Of a stretch of DNA of 52,528 bases, positions 43,308 to 52,402 are shown piece by piece. The notes below the pieces were generated by a model. The model saw nothing but the letters and a program-made list of their open reading frames with translations. It did not search any database and had not been told where the DNA came from. The translations under genes were made by a program, and so were the position numbers. The stretch lies in NCBI GenBank assembly GCA_013178285.1, contig JABLXD010000009.1, positions 1-52,528 on the forward strand, written 5' to 3'. The stretch's first letter is position 1. Every line of letters starts with the position of its first letter. The stretch comes from Methanofastidiosum sp. (GTDB lineage Archaea > Methanobacteriota_B > Thermococci > Methanofastidiosales > Methanofastidiosaceae).

Positions 43308-43656
43308 TTTCTATCTCCTTTAACCTTCTAAGCCCCACAGCAAGTGAGGACGATTCTGCCATAAGAGCAGCTATCAATATAACTTGGAATAATTCTTCTT
43401 CAGTAGCCCCAAATTTTAGGGCTTGTTTAATATGAAACGCTAAACAATGACTGCCATTATTTCCGACAGCACTTGCAATAGCAAATAGTTCAGTTTCTTT
43501 TGGTGAGAAAACTTTATTTGACCCCATTAGGTGAAAAAGTTTTTGGACCGAAGTTATGAAGTCTTTTTCATCTTTAGATATCTCTTTTAGAATAAAAGGT
43601 ACTTCTCCGTAGAAATCCTCTATCTTCTTTAGAGTTTTCTCAACATTTAATGTCAT
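43279..43656 (-). CDS. AhpD / carboxymuconolactone decarboxylase-like protein, paralogue 2
   Basis: A 125-residue paralogue of the next gene, sharing the DFYGEVPFILKEISKDEKDF-type N-terminus and the core HCLAFHIKQALKFGATEEELFQVI. As in its neighbour the first Cys of the CxxC pair is missing, while the second Cys and the histidine remain. The pair likely arose by tandem duplication and may form a hetero-oligomer, as AhpD-fold proteins trimerise or hexamerise. The promoter region is shared divergently with the ArsC-like gene. Confidence 0.75.
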   Translation of the reverse strand: MTLNVEKTLKKIEDFYGEVPFILKEISKDEKDFITSVQKLFHLMGSNKVFSPKETELFAIASAVGNNGSHCLAFHIKQALKFGATEEELFQVILIAALMAESSSLAVGLRRLKEIENERGITKKD

Positions 43657-43718
43657 AAGAACACCATTAGAGGGTCAAAAATGAATATGTTTAAATATTT
43701 TTGGGAGAAATTATTTTT

Positions 43719-44135
43719 ATGAAAAAAAGAATACTTTTCATATGCACCCATAATGCAAATAGATCTCAGATTGCAGAAGGATTCGTAAATTCTCTTTATC
43801 CTGATTTATATGAGGCATATAGTGGAGGTATGGAACCCACAGAAATTAATCCTATGTCGATAAAGGTAATGAAGGAAATTGGGATAGATATGTCCAAATA
43901 TAAATCAAAGGGGATTGAAGGATTTTTAGATAAAGAATTTGATTATGTTGTAATGCTTTGCGACTCATCTACAGGATGTCCATTTTTTCCAGGTGGAAAA
44001 GAGTATATTCATATGAATTTCGAAGACCCTTCCCTATTTAATGGAGATGAAGAAACTAAGTTAGCTTCTTACAGAAAACTGAGAGATGGAATAGGGAAAT
44101 GGATTAAAGAAACTTTTATCAATTCAAAAACATAG
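43719..44135 (+). CDS. low-molecular-weight phosphatase family protein (ArsC thioredoxin-type arsenate reductase-like)
   Basis: A 138-residue protein with the phosphate loop C9-THNANR15-S, the C-x5-R signature, and a distal acid D103-P. It also has C81 and C87, placed like the C82/C89 pair of thioredoxin-coupled arsenate reductases. An arsenate reductase is therefore the best guess; protein-tyrosine phosphatase is the alternative. ATG 43719 follows a TATA element (GTTTAAATATT), and TTG 43701 would lie within the promoter spacing. A thioredoxin that could recycle it is at 11236-11559. Confidence 0.8.
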   Translation: MKKRILFICTHNANRSQIAEGFVNSLYPDLYEAYSGGMEPTEINPMSIKVMKEIGIDMSKYKSKGIEGFLDKEFDYVVMLCDSSTGCPFFPGGKEYIHMNFEDPSLFNGDEETKLASYRKLRDGIGKWIKETFINSKT

Positions 44136-44168
44136 AAACTCAATTTTAATAATTAGAGATTTGAAAAA

Positions 44169-44414
44169 TTAATCTTCTGATTCTAATAGCCTGTCAAGTT
44201 CTCCGTAGAATCCCATTTTTCTTGGCCCATACATCAGTCTTTTGAAAAGATCCATATCATTTCCTTCCATTATTATTGTTATAACTCCAGAAATACCACT
44301 TTTAGAATCTTTTTCCGAAATAACAAACTGAAGACTACTAACATCTGTTTTCCAAGAATAAATTTCATATATTTGCTCTATATTTTCTTTGTCTAGCTTT
44401 ATTATAGCTTTCAT
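44169..44414 (-). CDS. small hypothetical protein (81 residues)
   Basis: An 81-residue protein without signal or membrane segment. It has an alpha/beta pattern: MKAIIKLDKENIEQIYEIYS, a strand SLQFVISEKD, a strand ISGVITIIMEG and an acidic C-terminal helix. I do not recognise a family. It is convergent with the ArsC-like gene and divergent from trmO; base composition matches its neighbours. Confidence 0.55.
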   Translation of the reverse strand: MKAIIKLDKENIEQIYEIYSWKTDVSSLQFVISEKDSKSGISGVITIIMEGNDMDLFKRLMYGPRKMGFYGELDRLLESED

Positions 44415-44523
44415 AAATAATAATAGTTTTAGTTTCTTAAAAATATTCTTATTTTAATTTAACTGTAATTATAATCATTTCTATAAAGAAAATAGATATA
44501 TATCTTTTATTAAAATTAGTTTC

Positions 44524-44967
44524 ATGGAAGAAATAAAATTAAGGCCAATAGGTGTTGTACATTCCCCTTTTAACGAACCTTTTGGCGTACCAAAGGACTC
44601 AACAGACGGAATGGAGTATAAAGGAACAATTGAAATATTTCCAGAATATAAAGATGGTTTAAAAGATCTTGATGGATTTTCCCATATACTAGTTCTTTTT
44701 TATTTTCATAGATCCGAATACTCTCATCTTATTGTTAAACCTTACCTGGACACAAATCTAAGGGGGGTGTTTGCCACACGGTCCCCTCACAGGCCGAACT
44801 TCATTGGGCTATCGGTAGTTGAGTTGTTGAAAATAGAGGATGGGATACTATTTATAAGAGGGATAGATATGATCGAAGGAACACCTGTGTTAGATATCAA
44901 ACCATATATCCCAGAGTTTGACTCAAATGAAGGAATAAGAATTGGATGGCTTGAGGGAAAGATATAG
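44524..44967 (+). CDS. trmO: TsaA/TrmO family tRNA N6-threonylcarbamoyladenosine methyltransferase
   Basis: A 147-residue all-beta protein with RPIGVVHSPF at the N-terminus, LDGFSHILVLFYFHRS and the SAM-site motif FATRSPHRPNFIGLS. TrmO methylates t6A37 in some tRNAs; archaeal members are usually annotated by homology only. An AGATATATATC TATA-like element is 20-30 bases upstream, suggesting a leaderless mRNA. Confidence 0.85.
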   Translation: MEEIKLRPIGVVHSPFNEPFGVPKDSTDGMEYKGTIEIFPEYKDGLKDLDGFSHILVLFYFHRSEYSHLIVKPYLDTNLRGVFATRSPHRPNFIGLSVVELLKIEDGILFIRGIDMIEGTPVLDIKPYIPEFDSNEGIRIGWLEGKI

Positions 44968-45043
44968 ATTTCTAAAAGCGGCTGGCCATGCCATCCATCA
45001 AAAGTAATTTATATTAAAGAGTAGTATATATTTTGGTGAAATT

Positions 45044-45238
45044 ATGAAAGTCTGTCCTGATTATGCAAAAATTGATGACAAAACTCTTGGCAAGATAAAA
45101 GCGCTAGAGAATGAACTTGGGGTAATTTTATTGGCATATGAAAAGACCCCTTCTTATGCAAAGATGCAAGATAGTGACGTTATTAAGTTGAAAGAAGTAG
45201 AAAGGTCAATGGGAGTTACCCTAGTAGCTTTTTCTTAA
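45044..45238 (+). CDS. small protein made of two tandem 29-residue repeats
   Basis: A 64-residue protein. Residues 5-33 and 36-64 are two copies of one unit: P-x-YAK, a helix with K and E, then GV-x-L-x-A ending each copy. Each unit would be a helix followed by a beta strand. I do not recognise a family. ATG 45044 has GGTGA four bases upstream and a TATA-like TTTATATTAAAGAG region about 30 bases before. It stands alone between trmO and tRNA-Glu. Confidence 0.6.
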   Translation: MKVCPDYAKIDDKTLGKIKALENELGVILLAYEKTPSYAKMQDSDVIKLKEVERSMGVTLVAFS

Positions 45239-45339
45239 ATTCAATATTTTTATTTTTAATAATTAAAATTTTAAATACAAAATTTATATCCAGAACTTTC
45301 AGGCATTTTTCAGCCGGGGGATTTCAATCGCTGTAAAAG

Positions 45340-45414
45340 TGCCCCGTACGGGATTTGAACCCGTGCCACGGCCTCGAAAGGGCCGCATTCTTGACCGGTC
45401 TAGACTAACGGGGC
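45340..45414 (-). tRNA. tRNA-Glu (TTC)
   Basis: A 75-base tRNA on the minus strand. Acceptor GCCCCGT pairs with ACGGGGC, discriminator A. The anticodon stem-loop CGGCC-CTTTCGA-GGCCG gives anticodon TTC, glutamate. TPsiC arm is CGGGTTCAAATCCCG; CCA is not encoded. A TATA element CATTTATAAAAATGG lies just upstream (about 45422-45436), so it has its own promoter. Confidence 0.95.
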
Positions 45415-45457
45415 CTAACAAGCCATTTTTATAAATGCTTATAAAACTTTTGGTTAT

Positions 45458-45601
45458 CTATTTTAAATATTTTTCAGGATTCTGGTCGAACGCTTTTTTA
45501 CAGCCCGGCGCACAGAAGTAATACATTTTACCTTTATAGTCGCTCTTAAACTTTGCAGTCTTTTCATCAACAGTCATTTTACATACAGGATCAATTGCCA
45601 T
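45458..45601 (-). CDS. YHS-domain metal-binding protein
   Basis: A 47-residue protein with DPVCKMTVDEKTA at the start and YYFCAPGCKKAF: C7, C30 and C34 form the YHS (TRASH-like) metal site. Such mini-proteins or domains often accompany or are fused to copper P-type ATPases and probably hand over or sense copper. ATG 45601 follows GGGGTGAT by three bases, and the gene begins 11 bases after copA on the same strand, so it is in one operon with it. Confidence 0.92.
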   Translation of the reverse strand: MAIDPVCKMTVDEKTAKFKSDYKGKMYYFCAPGCKKAFDQNPEKYLK

Positions 45602-45612
45602 ATTATCACCCC

Positions 45613-48027
45613 TTAATTTTTATCAGGATTAAACCTCTTTAACATCAAGGACAGAGTTACAACTGTAACAGAGCTCATGGCCATTGCAAAACCAGCAAAC
45701 TCTGGCCTTAGAGAAATACCAAATGAAGGATACAAGACCCCTGCTGCAACTGGTATAAGCGCAGTATTGTAAGCAAATGCCCAGAATATGTTTTGCTTTA
45801 TTCTCTGCATGACTTTTTTACTTAACTTTATTGCCGAAACGACATCTCTTGTATCATTTTTTACAAGAACTATGTCTCCGCTTTCTATGGCCACATCTGT
45901 ACCACTCCCAATAGCAATTCCAACATCCGCTTGGGCAAGGGCAGGGGCATCGTTTATTCCATCACCTACGAAAGCAACAACTTCACCATTTTTCTGAAGT
46001 CTTTTTACTTCCTTTGCCTTGTCTTCAGGCAATACCTCTGCAAGTATATTTTTTATACTCAAAATATTTGCTATAGCAGAAGCTGTTCTCTTGTTATCTC
46101 CAGTAATCATGTAGACTTTGAGGCCATTGTTCATTAATTCCTTAATTGAATCTATAGATGTCTGTTTTAAGGTGTCTGAAATTCCGATAATTCCAGAAAA
46201 TTTATTTTCGGAAGATACCAGAACCGCAGTCTTTCCTTCAGTTTCTAGCTTAGTTATCTGTAATTCTATTTCTTTTGAGATATCAATTTTCTTTTCAGTA
46301 AATAGAGTTCTGTTCCCAATAAGTACTTTTTTTCCAGAAATATTTGCCTCAACACCTTTTCCCCCAAATGTATCAAACTTTGTAGTAGTTGTGAGACTAA
46401 TCTTTAGTTCTTCAGATTTTTTAACAATAGCATTTGCTAATGGATGGTCTGAATTCTTCTCAACACTTCCTGCTATTTTCATTAGTTCTTTTTCTGATAT
46501 TTCAAATGGAACAACATCTGTAACTTCTGGCATCCCTTTTGTTAATGTTCCAGTTTTATCAAATAAGACTGCCGTCAACTTTTCCGATATTTGGAGGGCG
46601 TCCCCATTTTTTATGAGAATGCCTAGGTCTGCTCCTTTACCAATACCTACAGTAACTGCAGTCGGCGTTGCAAGACCTAAAGCACAAGGGCATGCTATTA
46701 CAAGAATGGATATAAGTCTTGTGACTGCGAAAAGGAAAGTGCTATCAAAGATAAAATACCAGCTAATGAATGAAATGGCTGCAATTGTCAAGACTGTGGG
46801 TATGAAATAGCTCACAGCTTTATCTGCTATTTTTTGAATTTCAGGTTTTGACCCTTGAGCTTCTTCAACTAATTTTATAATTTGTGATAAAACAGTGTCT
46901 TTACCTACTTTTGTGGCTCTAAAATTAATTACACTGTTCTTGTTAATTGTTGCTCCAATTACTTTACTTGTCTTTTCCTTAAGGACGGGTATGGGCTCTC
47001 CAGAAATCATTGATTCATCAACATAACTCTGTCCAGATATTACTTCTCCATCGACTGGGATTTTTTCTCCAGGCTTGACTATAACTATATCCCCCACAAC
47101 AACATCTTCAATAGGAATTTCTATTTCCTTTCCGTCACGTATTACAGTTGCATTCTTTGCTTGGAGTCCCATTAATCGTTTTATTGATTCTGAGGTCTTT
47201 CCCTTAGCTCGCTCTTCAAGAAACCTGCCAAAAGTTAGGAATGTTGCAAGCATTACCGCGGCTTCATAAAACATGAATTCACTGCCTAATAAAATATTGA
47301 AAGTTCCAAGGATACTTGAAAAGAAAGCAACTCCAATACCCATAGAATACATAACGTCCATGTTTAGATTCTTGTTTTTCAAAGATCTATACGCAGCATT
47401 AAATATTGGGTAACTTAGATATAAAAAAGCCGGGAGAGCTATTAAAAACATTAAAAATGACATCGATATTGGGAGCATCGTCATTGGGGCGTACATAAGT
47501 CCCATCAATATTGCAGAATCTATTGCCCCTATAATTATCCTAATTTTTTTCTTCTTTTGATTTTCTTCTCGTTTTAAATCCTCAACAGCTTCTCCTTCTA
47601 TACCAAGATACTGGTATCCTGAGCCTTCAATGGCTTTTTTCATTTCAGCTATTGAAATTATTTTTGGATTGTAAGTTACATACACTTTTTCAGAGGAAAC
47701 ATTTACATGGACTTCAATAACTCCATCGAGATTAGATAATGTGCCCTCTATAGTATTTGCACACATTACGCAAGTCATTCCTCCAACTTTTAACACGGCC
47801 TTCTCATTTATTACATCATAACCTGCATCTTTTACAGCACCATCAAGGTCATTTATTTTAAGTTTGTTTGAGTCATATTCTACAGAAGCCGTTTCTTTAG
47901 CAAGATTCACTTCAGCTTTACTTACTCCTTCTAAATTCATAAGTGACTTTTCTATAGTTGAAGCGCATGTCGCGCATGTCATGCCAGTAACTTTAATCTC
48001 TGCTTTCTTAGTTTTCTTATCTTCCAT
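45613..48027 (-). CDS. copA: copper-exporting P1B-type ATPase CopA
   Basis: An 804-residue ATPase. Two N-terminal HMA domains carry GMTCATC (15-21) and GMTCVMC (83-89). Eight membrane segments follow, with the transport motif CPC (446-448), the phosphorylation site D490-KTGT, a TGD and GDGINDAP hinge, and the actuator SGEP. CPC with GMTCxxC fits Cu(I) export. ATG 48027 follows AGAGGAATAAG, and TATA-like TTTAAATATATTC lies upstream. The YHS protein is cotranscribed. Confidence 0.95.
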   Translation of the reverse strand: MEDKKTKKAEIKVTGMTCATCASTIEKSLMNLEGVSKAEVNLAKETASVEYDSNKLKINDLDGAVKDAGYDVINEKAVLKVGGMTCVMCANTIEGTLSNLDGVIEVHVNVSSEKVYVTYNPKIISIAEMKKAIEGSGYQYLGIEGEAVEDLKREENQKKKKIRIIIGAIDSAILMGLMYAPMTMLPISMSFLMFLIALPAFLYLSYPIFNAAYRSLKNKNLNMDVMYSMGIGVAFFSSILGTFNILLGSEFMFYEAAVMLATFLTFGRFLEERAKGKTSESIKRLMGLQAKNATVIRDGKEIEIPIEDVVVGDIVIVKPGEKIPVDGEVISGQSYVDESMISGEPIPVLKEKTSKVIGATINKNSVINFRATKVGKDTVLSQIIKLVEEAQGSKPEIQKIADKAVSYFIPTVLTIAAISFISWYFIFDSTFLFAVTRLISILVIACPCALGLATPTAVTVGIGKGADLGILIKNGDALQISEKLTAVLFDKTGTLTKGMPEVTDVVPFEISEKELMKIAGSVEKNSDHPLANAIVKKSEELKISLTTTTKFDTFGGKGVEANISGKKVLIGNRTLFTEKKIDISKEIELQITKLETEGKTAVLVSSENKFSGIIGISDTLKQTSIDSIKELMNNGLKVYMITGDNKRTASAIANILSIKNILAEVLPEDKAKEVKRLQKNGEVVAFVGDGINDAPALAQADVGIAIGSGTDVAIESGDIVLVKNDTRDVVSAIKLSKKVMQRIKQNIFWAFAYNTALIPVAAGVLYPSFGISLRPEFAGFAMAMSSVTVVTLSLMLKRFNPDKN

Positions 48028-48320
48028 CTTATTCCTCTATCTATAAATTTATGATTGAATATATTTAAACCTATCATTTTTAAGAAATAAAATAAATTTT
48101 AAAATCTCCGTCTACTATTTTTAAGTCTTCTTTTTTATTTACTGTTTTTTCATAGCCCTATTCACTAAAAATAACAAACTAATTAACATTGGTATAAAAT
48201 CATTAGTAGATAGGTACTATGTTATTTATAATATTGAATATTGGATAAAATTATATTAAAATCTCATAACCAGTACTTTCAAAAGTAGCGAAAAACATAT
48301 ATAGAATAATAAAAGAAAAG
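48028..48320. other. AT-rich intergenic region
   Basis: No gene is visible on either strand. The left end holds the copA promoter (TATA-like sequences at about 48040-48070). The rest is AT-rich, with no repeats or RNA signatures that I can support. Confidence 0.5.
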
Positions 48321-48380
48321 ATTTGAGGGAGAACTTAGAGTCTCCATTGGATTTTTCGACTCATAAGATTCTTCCTCAAA
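48321..48380 (-). terminator. long hairpin with T-rich tail after the Cys-rich membrane protein
   Basis: Read on the minus strand, TTTGAGGAAGAATCTTATGAGTC pairs with GACTCTAAGTTCTCCCTCAAA across a 15-base loop, giving about 21 pairs with one G-U and two single-base bulges. It begins 5 bases after the stop codon at 48386 and is followed by TCTTTTCTTTTATT. Archaeal terminators rarely need such long stems, so it may also stabilise or regulate the mRNA. Confidence 0.65.
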
Positions 48381-48385
48381 CTCTT

Positions 48386-48877
48386 TTAACAGTCTGTGCA
48401 ACTACTAGTATAACAGCATGAGCATGAACTTGGGCAGTACCAGTCATAGTAACAGTAGCCGTTGCATGTGCAATTATACCTGTAGTATCCACATGAGCAG
48501 TAGGATGTATATGTAACTGTAGTCTTATGCTCACAATCGTAAAGCTGATCTTCTAATGAGTCTACCCTAGTTTCATAATTGTCAATTACCTTTTGTTTCA
48601 AATCAACGCTTCTTTGGGCGCTATCGTATTGAGATTTAAGAGATCTCACTTCAGATTCAAGATCCGTTATTTTCTTATTTTTATCCGCTATCTGCGATTC
48701 CAATAAAGATATTTTATTATCAAGGCCTATCTTTTCAGTTAGCAAAACATTATATTGGGCTCCTTGTCCTGCGTCTGATAGCGACCTATACAAGAAAAAG
48801 AAGTTTCCTATTATAGATACTAATAAAAGCACTGCAAGAACTGCAGATAAAACTTTCAATCCATCGCCATTACTCAT
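48386..48877 (-). CDS. membrane-anchored coiled-coil protein with Cys/Tyr-rich tail
   Basis: A 163-residue protein: one N-terminal membrane helix (about 8-30), a long coiled coil (about 45-118, with heptad-like LESQIADKNKKITDLESEVRSL) and a 45-residue tail holding 11 cysteines and many tyrosines (CSCGYY, CTCNGYC, CPSSCSCC). I know no family with this tail. It could bind metal, form a disulfide network outside the cell, or pack as a sheath. A very strong SD AAGGAGGT precedes ATG 48877, implying high translation, and a long hairpin follows the stop. Confidence 0.7.
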   Translation of the reverse strand: MSNGDGLKVLSAVLAVLLLVSIIGNFFFLYRSLSDAGQGAQYNVLLTEKIGLDNKISLLESQIADKNKKITDLESEVRSLKSQYDSAQRSVDLKQKVIDNYETRVDSLEDQLYDCEHKTTVTYTSYCSCGYYRYNCTCNGYCYYDWYCPSSCSCCYTSSCTDC

Positions 48878-49026
48878 AGCATACCTCCTTATTATAATTT
48901 GATTATTACACTATACCTAAAGATGAAACAATATATAAAAGTTTAGATGAAATAGTAATAAAACCGTTTCATATTTTGAAAAAGTCAAATCCAAACTCTT
49001 AAAAACATATTTCTTAATGATTTTTT

Positions 49027-50115
49027 ATGAAAATACTCTCAATAGTGGGCGCAAGACCTAATTTCATGAAAATAAAGCCCATATATGAAGAGTTAAAGAA
49101 GAGAAATATTGATCAAGTTCTAGTTCATACAGGTCAACACTATGACGAGAACATGAATAGAGTTTTTTTTGAAGATTTACAATTGCCAAAACCTGATGTT
49201 TTTCTTGGGATAGGATCTGGTACCCACGGCGTTCAAACAGGGGCAATGATGTCAAGAATTGAGGAAGTATTGGCACAAGAAAAACCCGATTTAACAATTG
49301 TTGTAGGGGATGTAAATTCTACACTTGCAGGTGCAATATCTTCAATTAAAATGCAGATTCCAGTAGCGCATGTAGAAGCAGGATACCGTTCTTTTGATAT
49401 GATAATGCCTGAAGAAATAAACAGAATACTTGTTGATAGAATCTCTCAATTTTTGTTTGCGCCAACAGAAGATGCAGTTAATAATCTTTTATCCGAAGGA
49501 TCTGATAAAAATAGAATTTTCTTTGTAGGAAATGTAATGGTTGAAACGTTGCTATCACATCTTCAAAAATCAAAAAAATCAAATATTTTAAAGGGCTTTT
49601 CTTTGGACTCTCAAAATTATGGCCTTATGACAATTCATAGAGCAGAGAATACTGCCGACCCAGTTAAACTTGTTGAATTATTTGATTCTTTAAATAAGAT
49701 AGAAACAAAGATTATCGTTCCCCTTCACCCCCGAACTAAAAAAGTATTGGAAGATATTGGACATCTAAAAAAACTTGGGGATAATATAGAAATAATAGAG
49801 CCTTTGGGCTATCTTGACTTTTTATGTTTGATGTCAAACTCTAAATTTATAATGACAGATTCTGGAGGGATTCAAGAAGAGGCATTAATGCTAGATGTGC
49901 CATGTATCACGTTAAGAGAAAATACCGAGAGGGTAGTGACATTAAAAAATGATGCCAATATCCTTGTAGGCACAGACCCAGTAAGGTTATCTAATGCTAT
50001 AGAGGATATATCAAAAAGGAAGAAAAAATATCCAAAGCCTCCTTTGTGGGATGATAAAGTTTCAAAAAGGATAGTTCAGGCAATATTAGATCATCCTGAA
50101 TTATTTTTCCTTTAA
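49027..50115 (+). CDS. wecB: UDP-N-acetylglucosamine 2-epimerase (non-hydrolysing)
   Basis: A 362-residue enzyme that interconverts UDP-GlcNAc and UDP-ManNAc for surface glycans. It has the N-terminal SIVGARPNFMK, HTGQHYD, HVEAGYRSFD and MPEEINR motifs, FVGNVMVET, MTIHRAEN and the UDP-binding MTDSGGIQEEA. The start ATG has no SD, so it is probably leaderless. Two membrane proteins follow on the same strand and may form an envelope-related run. Confidence 0.94.
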   Translation: MKILSIVGARPNFMKIKPIYEELKKRNIDQVLVHTGQHYDENMNRVFFEDLQLPKPDVFLGIGSGTHGVQTGAMMSRIEEVLAQEKPDLTIVVGDVNSTLAGAISSIKMQIPVAHVEAGYRSFDMIMPEEINRILVDRISQFLFAPTEDAVNNLLSEGSDKNRIFFVGNVMVETLLSHLQKSKKSNILKGFSLDSQNYGLMTIHRAENTADPVKLVELFDSLNKIETKIIVPLHPRTKKVLEDIGHLKKLGDNIEIIEPLGYLDFLCLMSNSKFIMTDSGGIQEEALMLDVPCITLRENTERVVTLKNDANILVGTDPVRLSNAIEDISKRKKKYPKPPLWDDKVSKRIVQAILDHPELFFL

Positions 50116-50160
50116 ATTTATATACTCTTAACTAATTTATTGTTAAAAGAGAGGGATCTA

Positions 50161-51285
50161 ATGGAAGAAAGCGAGTATAGAATTGCAATTGCTTCAATAT
50201 TCATATTTTTTCTAATAATAGCAGCTCTTACACTTTTCCCACTTGTAGACGCACTTATTGTAACTTTTGTTTTAGTATATCTAATGCGGCCAATTAATAC
50301 AATATTATTAAGATTTATGAACAAAACTTATGCTGCGATTCTTTCTGCAATAGCGGTAATAGTCCCTGCATTTTTACTTTTCTTTTATCTTGCGGCCGCC
50401 ACTATAAATTATGTAATGAGGGAAAAGATTTTTGAAAAATTAATTATTGTATTTGGAGATCTTGATACATATTCTAAAAATTTATTCATTTCATTCTTAA
50501 ATTACTATAACATAGAATATTCTGAAGATCTTGACAAAATTGTAAATGTTTTAACTTCTAAGTTACATGAATTAATATCGTACATCTCTGAGGAGATTAT
50601 TGATCTTACAATCCATATGCCAGAATATGCAATGAAACTTTTGCTTGCATCAATACTGGCATTGTATCTAATAAAAGAAGGGGTTACTATTCGAGATACA
50701 TTTGTCTCTTTACTGCCAGATACTAAAAAGAAGACAATATCTTCTCTTCTTAACGGAATTGATATAGTCTTTGAGAGTATCATCCTTGTTAATATTTTAA
50801 AGGCTATCTTCACTTCAATAATTAGTTATTTCATATTCCTAATTTTTGGAGTTCCTTATCCAATGCTTTTAGGAATAATGTCGGGTTTTATGGACTTTGC
50901 GCCAATCTTAGGTCCATGGATGTTATTTTCTGGAATTGCAGTTGTCTATATAATGAACGGTCAAGCAATGACTGGGATCTATATCTTTATTATTGGTCAA
51001 GTATTAGTTACTGTAATACCTGAACTTTACATCAAACCAAAACTTGCAGGAAAATATGCCAAGATTCATCCAATGATATTCCTTTTTGGATTCTTTGGAG
51101 GTCTTCTAGCCTTTGGGGCGATAGGAATTTTTGTAGGCCCAATAGCAATTGGAATCGTGATTGTATTCATTAAATACTACCTTTTAGGTAAAGAGCTAGA
51201 AAACAAAAATTCTTTTATAGACAAAATATTGAACCAAGTAGACAAGATGATAAAACTAGAGGGAACTAAAAATGGTAAATTATAA
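50161..51285 (+). CDS. AI-2E family (PerM/YdiK-like) membrane permease
   Basis: A 374-residue membrane protein with about seven hydrophobic segments and the C-terminal family pattern FGVPYPMLLGIMSGFMDFAPILGPWM, followed by GGLLAFGAIGIFVGPIAIGI. Substrates of the family vary and are often unknown (ions, autoinducer-2, export of small molecules). ATG 50161 follows GAGAGGGATCTA; the in-frame TTG at 50140 would put the SD inside the gene. It overlaps the next gene by 14 bases. Confidence 0.85.
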   Translation: MEESEYRIAIASIFIFFLIIAALTLFPLVDALIVTFVLVYLMRPINTILLRFMNKTYAAILSAIAVIVPAFLLFFYLAAATINYVMREKIFEKLIIVFGDLDTYSKNLFISFLNYYNIEYSEDLDKIVNVLTSKLHELISYISEEIIDLTIHMPEYAMKLLLASILALYLIKEGVTIRDTFVSLLPDTKKKTISSLLNGIDIVFESIILVNILKAIFTSIISYFIFLIFGVPYPMLLGIMSGFMDFAPILGPWMLFSGIAVVYIMNGQAMTGIYIFIIGQVLVTVIPELYIKPKLAGKYAKIHPMIFLFGFFGGLLAFGAIGIFVGPIAIGIVIVFIKYYLLGKELENKNSFIDKILNQVDKMIKLEGTKNGKL

Positions 51286-52330
51286 GGCCATTCTACCTTT
51301 TTTCGCCGGAATTGTTTTAATATTTATTTTTATACATTTTGTAGGATACGGAGAATTCATTACTTTAATTAGGAGTTCTAATCCTCTATATCTAGCTCTT
51401 GCGCTTTTATTCCAAATATTAAATTTATTTTTTGAAGCATACAAGTGGAAACCTATCCTTGAATCCCTAAAACCTAACATATCCATAAAAAACGTTTTCG
51501 TAGCTACAATGGTAGGAATTTTCTTCAATAACGTTACTCCGGGTGCAAGAACGGGCGGAGAGCCGATGAAAACTTTCTTAATTTCAAGGGAAGAAGAGCT
51601 CAGCCCAATTGAAACTGTATTTGCAACAGTGACGGTAGATAGAATTGTGGAGTCTCTTCCTTTCTTTGCCCTTGCAGTTTTTTCAGTTATGTATGTCAAT
51701 CTTTTCTATACCGTCAAATGGGGAGTAATTGTTTTACTTTCATTAATAATTGTCGCATATATTGCAGTCCTATTGGTAGCTTCTTATATATGTTTCAATA
51801 AAAATGCAGGAGAGAAAGTTGTCTTTAGATTATTGACAATAGTTGGAAAGTTTTCCAAGAGAATCAAAAAATACGAAGACCTTGCGTTATCAATGGTCGA
51901 GAACTTCCACACCCAGTTTCAGTTAATACTAAAAAGTAGGAACAATCTTTACCGATCAATTTTAGCTTCAGTGATAATGTGGATTTGTTGGATACTAAGA
52001 ACATATTTTGTGTTTTTAGCATTGGGAAAACCATTAAATCCGGTTTTAGTTGCTCTAGTTACTACCATAAGCCTTCTTATGGGACTCATACCCTTTTTAC
52101 CCGGGGGCCTTGGGATAGTTGAGGTAACAATGTCAGTGTTATACGCAGCATTGAAAGTTGGAAAGAACGTAGCTTTAACTGCCACAATTCTTGATAGAAT
52201 CTTATCTTTTTGGTTTGTTTTGGTCTTCGCAGGAATTATATCCTCTTATAATCTACCAAAATTAAAAAGCATGAAATCTGATGCAAGAAATAGAATGACA
52301 ACCTATAATATTGAAAAAGAAACAGATTAA
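51272..52330 (+). CDS. UPF0104 / lysylphosphatidylglycerol synthase-type flippase-like membrane protein
   Basis: A 352-residue protein with about eight hydrophobic segments. The motif FFNNVTPGARTGGEPMKTFLI (in the third helix region) and the late GLIPFLPGGLGIVEVTMSVLY are the LPG_synthase_TM/UPF0104 (AglD-like) hallmarks. Members are proposed to flip lipid-linked sugars or lipids. It overlaps the AI-2E-family gene by 14 bases and follows wecB, fitting surface-glycan traffic. Confidence 0.88.
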   Translation: MVNYKAILPFFAGIVLIFIFIHFVGYGEFITLIRSSNPLYLALALLFQILNLFFEAYKWKPILESLKPNISIKNVFVATMVGIFFNNVTPGARTGGEPMKTFLISREEELSPIETVFATVTVDRIVESLPFFALAVFSVMYVNLFYTVKWGVIVLLSLIIVAYIAVLLVASYICFNKNAGEKVVFRLLTIVGKFSKRIKKYEDLALSMVENFHTQFQLILKSRNNLYRSILASVIMWICWILRTYFVFLALGKPLNPVLVALVTTISLLMGLIPFLPGGLGIVEVTMSVLYAALKVGKNVALTATILDRILSFWFVLVFAGIISSYNLPKLKSMKSDARNRMTTYNIEKETD

Positions 52331-52402
52331 TATTTAAATAGAACCGATAATTATAAATTAATTTTATATACTTTATATAATAAATTTAATAAGGTGAATT
52401 TG

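Noticed and set aside
46118-46810. 230-codon open frame on the plus strand
   Set aside because: It is antisense to copA and follows its codon pattern; copA is unambiguous, and no SD or family signal supports the shadow frame.
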